Shown here one piece after another: positions 55,928 to 64,000 of a DNA stretch of 64,000 nucleotides. The position numbers were made by a program, and so were the translations under genes. The stretch is from Vallitalea maricola (GTDB lineage Bacteria > Bacillota > Clostridia > Lachnospirales > Vallitaleaceae): positions 1-64,000 of the forward strand of contig NZ_BTPU01000020.1 of NCBI RefSeq assembly GCF_036985595.1, in the 5' to 3' direction. Within the stretch, counting starts at the first letter, position 1; every line of letters begins with the position of its first letter. Under the pieces are notes generated by a model. That model did no database searches and was not told the DNA's origin. It saw only the letters and a program-made list of their open reading frames with translations.

Positions 55928-57553
55928 ATGAAAAAATACATTGGAAAATCAATATACAACAGCATTGCCATTGGAAAAATAAAAGTGCTGGAAAAGAAAG
56001 ATAAAGTAATAAAACCAAATCAAATAGAAGATATAGGAGCAGAAAAACAACGTTTTGAGTCTGCAAAAACAAAAGCCCATAAGCAGCTACAAGATCTATA
56101 TATAAAAGCGTCAAAAGAATTAGGGGAGGATAGTGCGGCTATTTTTGATGTCCACAAAATGTTATTGGATGATCAAGATTACCTTGATTTTATTTATAAT
56201 ATGATAGAACAAAAAGTCAATGCAGAGTATGCAGTCATAACAACAGGCGATCATTTCGCCTCCATCTTTTCAGAAATGGATAATGATTACATGAAAGAAC
56301 GAGCAGCTGATATTAAGGATATTTCCGAAAGATTAGTTAGGATACTTAGTAACACAATAAATAATGATTATATATTAGAAGAGCCGGTAATAATTGTTGC
56401 AGATGACTTAACTCCCAGTGAAACAGTTCAACTCGATAAAGAAAAGGTACTTGCATTTGTAACCTTACGTGGTTCTACAAATTCTCATACAGCTATTTTA
56501 GCAAGAATGATGAGTATACCTGCCTTAGTCAGCGTTAAAATGGAATTAACTGAGCATATAGATAATCAAATAGCAATTGTTGATGGAAATACAGGGGAGT
56601 TTCTTATTAATCCTGACCCAGACACAATCTGCAATTTCAAAAAGATGAAGGAAGAAGAACAAGAGAAAAAAAGGCTTCTTCAAGCATTAAAAGGAAAAGA
56701 AAATGTTACACTTGATGGAACTAGAATAAATATATTTGCTAATATTGGCAATCTTTCAGATGTGGATGCTGTTCTAAAAAATGATGCTGGAGGTATAGGA
56801 CTTTTTAGAAGTGAATTTTTATACTTAGAAAGAGATACTTATCCAACAGAAGAAGAGCAATTTCAAGTATACAAGCAAGTAGCAGAAGCTATGGAAGGAA
56901 AAAAGGTTATCATTCGAACACTGGATATCGGTGCTGATAAACAGGCATCTTATTTTAATATAGATAAGGAAGAAAACCCTGCTATGGGATATCGTGCTAT
57001 ACGTATTTGCTTAGATAGACCTGAATTATTTAAGACACAACTAACAGCTTTGTTCAGGGCAAGTGCCTTTGGAAACATAGCAGTTATGTATCCTATGATT
57101 ATTTCTGTTGAAGAGATTGAGAAAATAATGAAAATTGTAGATGAAGTAAAAGCAGAGTTAATCGAAAGAAATATCAAAATAGGTAATGTAGAACAGGGTA
57201 TTATGATTGAAACACCAGCTGCTGTCATGATAAGTGATCTTTTAGCAAAAAAAGTGGACTTCCTTAGTATAGGAACAAACGATTTGACCCAATATACACT
57301 TGCAATAGATAGACAGAATCAAAAGCTTGAAAATTATTATAATCCCCATCACGAAGCAATTCTTAGGATGATTAAACAGGTAGTGGACAATGGTCATAAA
57401 GCAGGGAAGTGGGTTGGTATCTGTGGAGAATTAGGTGCTGATCTTGTATTAACAGAAGAATTTATTCGAATGGGTCTGGATGAAATATCTGTGGCACCTC
57501 CATATGTTTTAACAATTAGAGATAAAGTTAGAAAGATGGATTTAACCAAATAG
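55928..57553 (+). CDS. ptsI: PTS Enzyme I (phosphoenolpyruvate-protein phosphotransferase)
   Basis: A 541-residue Enzyme I that takes phosphate from PEP and passes it to HPr. N-terminal HPr-binding helical domain, swivelling histidine domain with His187 in TLRGSTNSHTAIL, and C-terminal PEP-binding barrel with IIRTLDIGADKQ, FRSEFLY, LSIGTNDLTQYTLA and Cys499 in GICGELGAD. It is about 30 residues shorter than typical EI (570), ending soon after the last barrel strand. GAGGG-type site before the ATG. Located with a specialised HPr, it may be a second, locus-dedicated Enzyme I. Confidence 0.93.
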   Translation: MKKYIGKSIYNSIAIGKIKVLEKKDKVIKPNQIEDIGAEKQRFESAKTKAHKQLQDLYIKASKELGEDSAAIFDVHKMLLDDQDYLDFIYNMIEQKVNAEYAVITTGDHFASIFSEMDNDYMKERAADIKDISERLVRILSNTINNDYILEEPVIIVADDLTPSETVQLDKEKVLAFVTLRGSTNSHTAILARMMSIPALVSVKMELTEHIDNQIAIVDGNTGEFLINPDPDTICNFKKMKEEEQEKKRLLQALKGKENVTLDGTRINIFANIGNLSDVDAVLKNDAGGIGLFRSEFLYLERDTYPTEEEQFQVYKQVAEAMEGKKVIIRTLDIGADKQASYFNIDKEENPAMGYRAIRICLDRPELFKTQLTALFRASAFGNIAVMYPMIISVEEIEKIMKIVDEVKAELIERNIKIGNVEQGIMIETPAAVMISDLLAKKVDFLSIGTNDLTQYTLAIDRQNQKLENYYNPHHEAILRMIKQVVDNGHKAGKWVGICGELGADLVLTEEFIRMGLDEISVAPPYVLTIRDKVRKMDLTK

Positions 57554-57666
57554 AGATTATCAACAGCTAGTAGACAATCCCTAGAATTATCAAACACAAT
57601 TACAAGAAATACTAAGGAACCAAATAAGACAATAATAATGTAATATATAAGATGTAATACAATAGC

Positions 57667-57710
57667 AAAAAAGCTCTTGTGAGGCAAAAGCCCTTACAGG
57701 AGCTTTTTGA
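57667..57710 (+). terminator. rho-independent terminator after ptsI
   Basis: AAAAAGCTCTTGT pairs with ACAGGAGCTTTTT (one mismatch) around a GC-containing loop and ends in TTTTT. It separates the PTS locus from the toxin-type genes. Confidence 0.85.
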
Positions 57711-57758
57711 TATTTACCAACATTGTATTCGGTTATAAAAAAGAAAGAGGTGAAAGTA

Positions 57759-58202
57759 ATGGATTTTTCAAAAGAGAAATTTAAGCATCTAGATCAGTTC
57801 TTTGCTAAGAATCCTGATATTTGCTTAAGAAGTATGAACTTATTGGATGAACAAGAGGTTTCTACCTTATGTTTTGACAGATTAAAAAAACATAAAGACC
57901 AGCTTATGCTTCTATTAAAAGCTTGGCAGCGATTACTAAAGATATTACCTGAAAGTCAAGATGAAGTTACAGTCATTAAGAAGTTACTTAATAAAAATCT
58001 ACATTCAGCAGTACAGATTGCGTCCATACCTAAGAAACACTTTCTAAAAGAGTACGGGCATCTCTTTAATGATTTAGAAGAAGCAAATGCAGTGTATCAC
58101 AATGCCCAAATGGTGAGAAGTCAAATTGCTGTTAAATACATGAGGTTGAAACAGAACCATGAACCTCATATTGAAGCTGCTAGATTTCGCCATCAATTAT
58201 AA
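57759..58202 (+). CDS. TcA N-terminal-module protein (separate ORF)
   Basis: A 147-residue soluble, mostly helical protein. I start it at ATG 57759 behind GAAAGAGGTG; a TTG at 57723 is in frame but overlaps that site. Motifs: CFDRLKKHKDQLMLLLKAWQ, LHSAVQIASIPKKHFLKEYG and a final QMVRSQIAVKYMRLKQNHEP. In other TcA-like proteins I recall, this type of sequence forms the extreme N-terminus just before the SPAAYL region. Here it is a separate polypeptide 20 bp upstream of the giant frame. It probably associates with that protein; a chaperone-like role is an alternative. Family call from motif memory, not a search. Confidence 0.68.
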   Translation: MDFSKEKFKHLDQFFAKNPDICLRSMNLLDEQEVSTLCFDRLKKHKDQLMLLLKAWQRLLKILPESQDEVTVIKKLLNKNLHSAVQIASIPKKHFLKEYGHLFNDLEEANAVYHNAQMVRSQIAVKYMRLKQNHEPHIEAARFRHQL

Positions 58203-58222
58203 TAAGAGAGGAGTGTAAAAAA

Positions 58223-61200
58223 ATGAGTCAAGATAACAATACTGATTTTTCAAGTTATGAAAAAATCTTTGGTGAGATAGATTTCAGAGAAGGCGATGAT
58301 GCCAGATCTGTTCTATCACCAGCAGCTTATTTAGCTGATTTACTACAATTATATGAAGATGAATTTGATGAAGAAGCCGATAGCAGCTTATGGAATATGA
58401 GAAGAGAAGATATTCTTCATATACTTCTAGACGAAGAGAATACTTTTACTATGGTTCCTTATCTAGATATTGTCAATGAAATATTGGAAGGAAGAGTAGA
58501 AGGAGAGACCTATGAGGTATTAAAAGGAGCTAAACATCCAATTAATCTTCCATTCAATCTAGAACATGAGAAGATAAAAAACTATTTAGCACATATGGAA
58601 ATTACACAAGAGCAATTATATAAACTCTTCTCTATAGATAGTAATGAGGAATTACGTAATAAGAGCAATAATATTATTGCAAGAGAATATTTAGGACTAT
58701 CAGAGGAAGCTTATAATCATATCTGTAACAATACAACTGAGTTAGTATCACTCTATGGTATTACTCAGGGAGATATTGACGAAGAAGCAGATGACTTAGA
58801 AGGAGACAATATAGATAACCTCTTAAAAGAAGATATTAATACTCTACTTACTAATGTAAAGAGGTTCATGAGAAAGACTAAGATTACATTTAAAGAGTTA
58901 CTAGAATTACTATATGGAAATCTTAGTGACAATGAGTCAGAATATGCAGGAAGCTTCTACTTGAATAATAATTTATCAGGGTATGCTGTATTAGATGAGG
59001 AACAAGAAAAAATTATAGGTATTGAAAATAATGATGATATGCAAATATGGTTTAGACGTGCATATCTTTTTATTTATCTAGCTAAGAAGACACAAGTATC
59101 ATTTGTAGAATTAGATATGATTATTAGGAGTTGTTGCAATAATATACTTGATAAAGAAGCTATTCTACATATGGCATATATTCTAAAATTACATAAAGAT
59201 TATGAGTTGCCCATTGATATGACATGTGGACTACTTGTATCCATGAACACTCTAGGAACAGGTAATGAAGAGCAGCCTATTGATTTATTTAATAGAATAT
59301 ACAATGGTGATATTACTGCCATTGATAAAAATTACATCCAAGTGACAGATACTCTTCATCCTGAGTACGAGAACAGTGAATATACTAGAATCGTACCAGT
59401 TAATGAAGATGATCTCATGAGTGATGATAATATAGATTTTAGAGAAAGATTGTGTAAAGCCCTTAAGATGACAGAGGAAGATGTGGCAGCTTTTATAACA
59501 TGTTTCACTGATAGATCAGGGATTGAAGGCTTAAAAGTAACCAAGGACATGTTATTAACTAATTTAACCCTTCTCTATAGGGTAGCTGCAGTAACAGAGT
59601 TCCTTGATATATCAGTAAAGGAACTATGCTATATATTAGACGTCATAACTGATGACCCTATTATTAGAGTTCATAATGTTTTTGACAGGTTAGTTGCTTA
59701 TAATCCTAGTATCAGGGACTGTTACACAATCTTTTCAAGTAACGATGTAACAAATAATATTTGGCTTATACAACTCATAGTATCTATTACTAAATGGATG
59801 CAGGAAAACGATTTTACGGGTGAAGAATTACGTCAGATAACATTACGTTTTCAAGCTATTGAAGAGGATGAGCTAGAGGATGACGAAGAAACAGAAGAAA
59901 TAAAAGCTCTGAAAGAAGAGAAGAAAGCTAAGATTGAGTTCTTGAATAATCTTTATACTCAGTTCAAAGCCCTACTATTTGACCCACAAGTATTAACAAC
60001 TGATGATCGTGATGATAGAACTTCAAGAGCTATTTATCGTTATATTATAGGGCGCGATAATAAAGTTGTTTCTCATAAAAATAAAGGTATTCTTCTTTGC
60101 AGTAAAGATAAGGATATAGAGAGAGTTTCTGAAGTTGTATATGAAGCTATTAATCATTTGGATCATCTAGGTATAGAAGATTTTACTAATACTGGTTTAG
60201 AAGAGAAAATTCTTAATAAATTAAAAAATAATTTAGTTTATAGAGGTTATATTAATACTAAAGGTGATATCAATGAAAAAACTTTCCCAGATAATGTAGA
60301 ACATTTCCAGATCACTACGGATTTCAGAATAATGAAAGATGATGTTTTTGACATAATAGCTAATATCTATGAAGAAGTTTTAAGTGAAGAGGAATCTAGT
60401 GAAGATGTATTAATGTCATTATATCCATCTGATTTTGAGGAGTTAAATTTATCAGAAGGTGAGCAGCAGGAACTATATGATAATCTATTATTCAACAATT
60501 ATATAGATGAAGATAGTAATGTGATTGATCCTGAGTTCTTTGGATTTGTGGAGAACAAGGTATTATTTATGGTTAATGCTGATATAGCAGATTATGCTAA
60601 AGAAGTACATCAAGTTATTAAAGACAATATGCAGAAGTTTACAGATAAGGATATTGTTCTTGATAGTACTATCTTTTCACATTTACCTATAAGCGAACTT
60701 GATACAGAAAAGCTTATGACTAATCTACTATTCAACGATTATATAGATGATGAGCATGTTATTAGGGATAAAGAAGAATTGCTCAATACATCTATTGAGG
60801 ATTTTAATTTAGCTATTGCTTATTATCCTTATCGTTTTGAAATACTGGATACTATTAAAAAACATATTATAGAGGTGAAAGACTATTTTTATAATGTGGA
60901 CGATACTATGCTTAGAGAGGTATCAGGTTATATTGTAGCATCAGATATATACAAAAATTTAGAAGGAAGATACTTAAGAAATGGAAAGATGACTTTAGAA
61001 GGTTATAATTTCTTCAGTCAGAACTTCAACATTGACAGTTTCGAGCTTGGCGATTATTTCACTAATATCCATGAAGAAATCATTTTCAATCATATGAGTA
61101 AAATAGTAGAGGTAATTGACAGATACAGAGTTAAGCCTGCTACTTTAGAAGAATTAGGATTGAATGAGATGGAACGAGAAGAGCTTGTGGAAATGTTGGA

Positions 61201-64000
61201 AACCTGTGAGTATACCTATGACTATAAGCTTAATAGAGAAGAGATAGATTATTTCTTAAATGTGAATAATGCTCTTGTATTTAAAATAGAAAGATTTGAT
61301 GATTACAATAAGGATATCTTCTTCTTATTACATGATATAGCTAAGGAGATGAAACAGGAGATTGATGATATTAGTCAGATTCTTATAGATCAGGCAATAA
61401 TGCAGGAAGAGACATTACTTACTGCTTTACAAGATGTATATGGTATTGGAGCCGATGAGATCAGTGTTGTTATGAATAATATCATTGGAACCCATAATAG
61501 CTTAGTGGAACAATTTATGGGTCCTGTAATAGAAGCCGTCAATGTGAATGATAAGCTTATGTTAGAACCTAAGAGCACAAGATTTAACAACCTCTATCGT
61601 AGAGCGAAACAGATTGCTATATTGATAGGAAAATTAGGTCTTACCACAGATCAGATAGAAGTAGCTTTTCATGACCAACAATTAACAGAGAAGTTTCCAG
61701 AGCATTTAATTTTACCAGAGGGTATTGAAACATTTGATGTCATCTTAGAAGGGGTAGGTTCTATAATATATCTCTTTACTAAAGATAATTATTACGCATA
61801 TTCTGCTGATGATTATACCTATGTAAGAGATATGGCTACTACAGTTAAGGTTATAGAGGAAAAGGATGAAGAGGATGAGATATATCAAGGTTTAACAGAT
61901 ATAGATAGATTCTATTATGAGTATAGTGAGCAAGGGGTGAACCCATTCTGTGTTGATGCTGCTTTTGTAGATTCATCAGGCACGATTCACATCATATCAG
62001 GAACTAACTACTATTGTAAAACTACCAATTCTGACCTATGGGAAATTAAAGAGAGACAATGGGGAAAAGTAGAAAATAACTTTTCTGATATTGACAAGAT
62101 TGATGGAGCTTACGTAGATGAAGAAGGAAAAACTTATTTATTTTCAAAAGGTCAATATATTAGATATATATCCCATGTGAATATTAATGACCAGATTCAA
62201 TATATGGATGAAGGCTATCCAAAAGATATTAATAAAAATTGGAAGGAAGAGTTTGGTAAAGAAATTCATCCGTTTTTCCATAAGTCTATAGATGCTTCAA
62301 TGGTGGGAATAGACCATAAAAGATATTTATTCAAGGATGATGTATATGTATCTTCAGATGACTATGTACATCCAAAAATGATTTTAGACCGTTTTGGACA
62401 TGTTAAAAATAATTTCAATAGAATGAGACATATTGATGCAGCTTTCACTATTGAAGATAAGTACTATTTATTTGCTGGTGACCAAGTTATATGCTATAGG
62501 AATAATATAGAAAATAATAGAGTCTATGTAGAAGAAGGTTATCCTCTTACTATTGACACATGGATGCCAGAATTACCTTATAATTTTAAGAAGAGAATAG
62601 ATGCAGCTATTAACACAGACGATTGCATTTGCCTATTATCAGATGGTAAATCCATTAATATAACCTGTGATGACAAAGGATTCCATGTATTAGGAAGCGA
62701 GGAAGAAACATCTAAACAGTGGGGTATTGTTAAGAATAATATAATTGAAAATAGTAAAGTAGATGCAGCATTTGTAGGATTAGATGGTAAGGCTTATGTG
62801 TTTAGTGGAGATCAGTATTATCGCTATTCAGGTGAAGATTATAAGGTTGTTGATTCTGGTTATCCAAGATTTATAGAATCTGATTGGAATTCACTATTAG
62901 AGGTAACTGCGGCATTTGTACTAGATGGCAAAACCTATTTATGTGGTATGACAGATGATGAGTCCATGAAGTATGTTAGATATTCTACTAATAATTATAC
63001 CGTAGTGGATGAAGGCTATCCAAAGACTTTAGATGATAACTGGTGGAATCTACCTTTTGCTTTAACGAAGACTGATACACCAGATAGATATTTTGATACT
63101 ATTGATGCTGTTTTTACTGACAAACAAGGACGTACTTATTTATTCTCTAGTAACAGATATATTTATTTTGATAATCAACATAGATGGTGGTCAGAACCTG
63201 CCTTGATGTCAGATACTTGGGGAGATATGCCATTTGAATATGTTGATGCAGCTTTTACAGGCAAGGATGGAAAAGTATATATCTTCTCTAATGAACATTA
63301 CATAAGTTATAAGACTAATGATTATTCAAAAATAGATAGTAATGTACCTAGTAGAATAATGGACTTTTGGGGTAGTGTAATAAATAATATTAAAGATACA
63401 GGCATAGTGGATGCTTCTATGACAGTAAGAATACCTGATAATGATGAACTTAAAGAGCGTATTTATGTATTCTCAGGTAATCAATATTATAGATATACTT
63501 TACCTTTTAATATGAACAGATATGTAGATGAAGGTTATCCTAAAAACATAGCTAAAGAACTATCTGAAGAACCAGGGTTTGAAAATCTGGATATAGACTT
63601 CTCTAATGGAATAGATAGTGCTATGGCTAATGGTAGGAATATGTACTTCTTCAAAGATGGTACTTGCACTATACTTGTAGAATCTGTATCACAAGTTTTG
63701 GATAAAACATATTCACTTATGGATGATGAAATACCTACATGTGTATTTACTCATGAAGGAAACATCTATATGCGTACTCAAAAGGATGGTAACTATAAAC
63801 GCTGCAATGATTTAGAAAGTTTGGCTGGTATAAAGCTAACTGATATTTTACCACCATTGCTTAGACCATTAGATGAAGATGGCGACGGCAAGCTTATAGA
63901 GGATAATAGGAAAATATCTTCCATTCTTGAGGGAACAGATGGGAACACATATGCTTTCTTTGATTTTAATAATGAAGATTCAGAAGATGATACAGGTAAT
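58223..64000 (+). CDS. TcA-like toxin-complex protein with hemopexin repeats (runs off window)
   Basis: Open for 1926 codons with no stop before the window ends, so the C-terminus is unknown. GAGAGGAG precedes the ATG. Residues 32-41, SPAAYLADLL, preceded by YEKIFGEIDFREGDDARSV, form the SpvA/TcA N-terminal signature. Residues ~45-1150 are mainly helical with acidic, coiled-coil-prone stretches, as in the TcA shell. From about 1170 to 1850 come roughly eleven hemopexin-like repeats, each with a DAAF-type start and YLFSGxxYYRY-like end (examples VDAAFVGLDGKAYVFSGDQY and VDAAFTGKDGKVYIFSNEHY) spaced 50-60 residues apart. In Tc systems TcA forms the cell-binding translocation pore. No signal peptide. 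The pore and TcB-binding domains, if present, lie beyond 64000. Confidence 0.82.
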   Translation, partial: MSQDNNTDFSSYEKIFGEIDFREGDDARSVLSPAAYLADLLQLYEDEFDEEADSSLWNMRREDILHILLDEENTFTMVPYLDIVNEILEGRVEGETYEVLKGAKHPINLPFNLEHEKIKNYLAHMEITQEQLYKLFSIDSNEELRNKSNNIIAREYLGLSEEAYNHICNNTTELVSLYGITQGDIDEEADDLEGDNIDNLLKEDINTLLTNVKRFMRKTKITFKELLELLYGNLSDNESEYAGSFYLNNNLSGYAVLDEEQEKIIGIENNDDMQIWFRRAYLFIYLAKKTQVSFVELDMIIRSCCNNILDKEAILHMAYILKLHKDYELPIDMTCGLLVSMNTLGTGNEEQPIDLFNRIYNGDITAIDKNYIQVTDTLHPEYENSEYTRIVPVNEDDLMSDDNIDFRERLCKALKMTEEDVAAFITCFTDRSGIEGLKVTKDMLLTNLTLLYRVAAVTEFLDISVKELCYILDVITDDPIIRVHNVFDRLVAYNPSIRDCYTIFSSNDVTNNIWLIQLIVSITKWMQENDFTGEELRQITLRFQAIEEDELEDDEETEEIKALKEEKKAKIEFLNNLYTQFKALLFDPQVLTTDDRDDRTSRAIYRYIIGRDNKVVSHKNKGILLCSKDKDIERVSEVVYEAINHLDHLGIEDFTNTGLEEKILNKLKNNLVYRGYINTKGDINEKTFPDNVEHFQITTDFRIMKDDVFDIIANIYEEVLSEEESSEDVLMSLYPSDFEELNLSEGEQQELYDNLLFNNYIDEDSNVIDPEFFGFVENKVLFMVNADIADYAKEVHQVIKDNMQKFTDKDIVLDSTIFSHLPISELDTEKLMTNLLFNDYIDDEHVIRDKEELLNTSIEDFNLAIAYYPYRFEILDTIKKHIIEVKDYFYNVDDTMLREVSGYIVASDIYKNLEGRYLRNGKMTLEGYNFFSQNFNIDSFELGDYFTNIHEEIIFNHMSKIVEVIDRYRVKPATLEELGLNEMEREELVEMLETCEYTYDYKLNREEIDYFLNVNNALVFKIERFDDYNKDIFFLLHDIAKEMKQEIDDISQILIDQAIMQEETLLTALQDVYGIGADEISVVMNNIIGTHNSLVEQFMGPVIEAVNVNDKLMLEPKSTRFNNLYRRAKQIAILIGKLGLTTDQIEVAFHDQQLTEKFPEHLILPEGIETFDVILEGVGSIIYLFTKDNYYAYSADDYTYVRDMATTVKVIEEKDEEDEIYQGLTDIDRFYYEYSEQGVNPFCVDAAFVDSSGTIHIISGTNYYCKTTNSDLWEIKERQWGKVENNFSDIDKIDGAYVDEEGKTYLFSKGQYIRYISHVNINDQIQYMDEGYPKDINKNWKEEFGKEIHPFFHKSIDASMVGIDHKRYLFKDDVYVSSDDYVHPKMILDRFGHVKNNFNRMRHIDAAFTIEDKYYLFAGDQVICYRNNIENNRVYVEEGYPLTIDTWMPELPYNFKKRIDAAINTDDCICLLSDGKSINITCDDKGFHVLGSEEETSKQWGIVKNNIIENSKVDAAFVGLDGKAYVFSGDQYYRYSGEDYKVVDSGYPRFIESDWNSLLEVTAAFVLDGKTYLCGMTDDESMKYVRYSTNNYTVVDEGYPKTLDDNWWNLPFALTKTDTPDRYFDTIDAVFTDKQGRTYLFSSNRYIYFDNQHRWWSEPALMSDTWGDMPFEYVDAAFTGKDGKVYIFSNEHYISYKTNDYSKIDSNVPSRIMDFWGSVINNIKDTGIVDASMTVRIPDNDELKERIYVFSGNQYYRYTLPFNMNRYVDEGYPKNIAKELSEEPGFENLDIDFSNGIDSAMANGRNMYFFKDGTCTILVESVSQVLDKTYSLMDDEIPTCVFTHEGNIYMRTQKDGNYKRCNDLESLAGIKLTDILPPLLRPLDEDGDGKLIEDNRKISSILEGTDGNTYAFFDFNNEDSEDDTGN

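Noticed and set aside
1..64000. CRISPR arrays, tRNA and rRNA genes
   Set aside because: Scanned for regularly spaced repeats and conserved RNA motifs by eye and saw none; a covariance search could still find a small RNA.

Overview
The window is AT-rich, with ATG/GTG/TTG starts behind strong GGAGG-type ribosome sites and several rho-independent terminators. Gene content (YerC-PcrA, RlmCD, DUF1836, LicR/MtlR-type PRD regulator, lactose/cellobiose-type PTS) points to a Clostridia-class Firmicute. A Vallitalea-like Lachnospirales genome is my guess from gene content; no rRNA or tRNA lies here to confirm it.

0.3-17 kb is mostly chromosomal backbone: murI, a signal peptidase I, a decayed ABC ATPase, an MFS/IclR pair, a split chromate transporter pair, a PHP phosphoesterase, yerC, a DUF1836 gene, pcrA, a small acidic-tailed membrane protein and an rlmCD-type rRNA methyltransferase. 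It contains a compact mobile element (about 5357-9298) with a large serine recombinase, a 51-residue partner ORF and a chemoreceptor. The element sits inside an ABC substrate-binding lipoprotein gene. Both halves of that gene survive on either side of an 8-bp core, and joining them at the core restores one open frame.

17.2-36.2 kb is an accessory island, bounded at each end by a decayed ParA gene and littered with remnants (ParB, an excisionase-like HTH, a conjugation membrane protein, a nonsense-mutated XRE regulator, a C45 acyltransferase). Intact genes include AraC/GyrI-type and other AraC regulators, DUF5131, a PNPOx-family protein, DUF6144, an EFR1-type ferredoxin, and a MarR/UvrA-like pair in which the UvrA-like gene carries a frameshift. 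A BtrH-like cysteine protein lies near the right edge.

36.3-57.6 kb is a coherent glycoside-use locus: two AraC regulators, two GH1 6-phospho-beta-glucosidase-type enzymes, two complete lactose/cellobiose-type PTS sets, a GH78 alpha-L-rhamnosidase, a GH3 hydrolase, rhamnulokinase, L-rhamnose isomerase, a PRD regulator, and its own HPr and Enzyme I. Together they suggest uptake and phosphorylation of beta-glucosides or rhamnosyl-glucosides, cytoplasmic cleavage, and entry of rhamnose into RhaA/RhaB. A rhamnulose-1-phosphate aldolase is not in view. The HPr lacks the regulatory Ser46, and one GH1 enzyme has Gln where the acid/base Glu should be.

57.7-64 kb starts an insecticidal-toxin-complex (TcA-like) locus. 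A 147-residue protein resembling the extreme N-terminal module of TcA proteins is followed 20 bp later by a very large open frame running off the window. That frame (1926 residues visible) opens with an SPAAYL-type TcA motif and contains about eleven hemopexin-like repeats.
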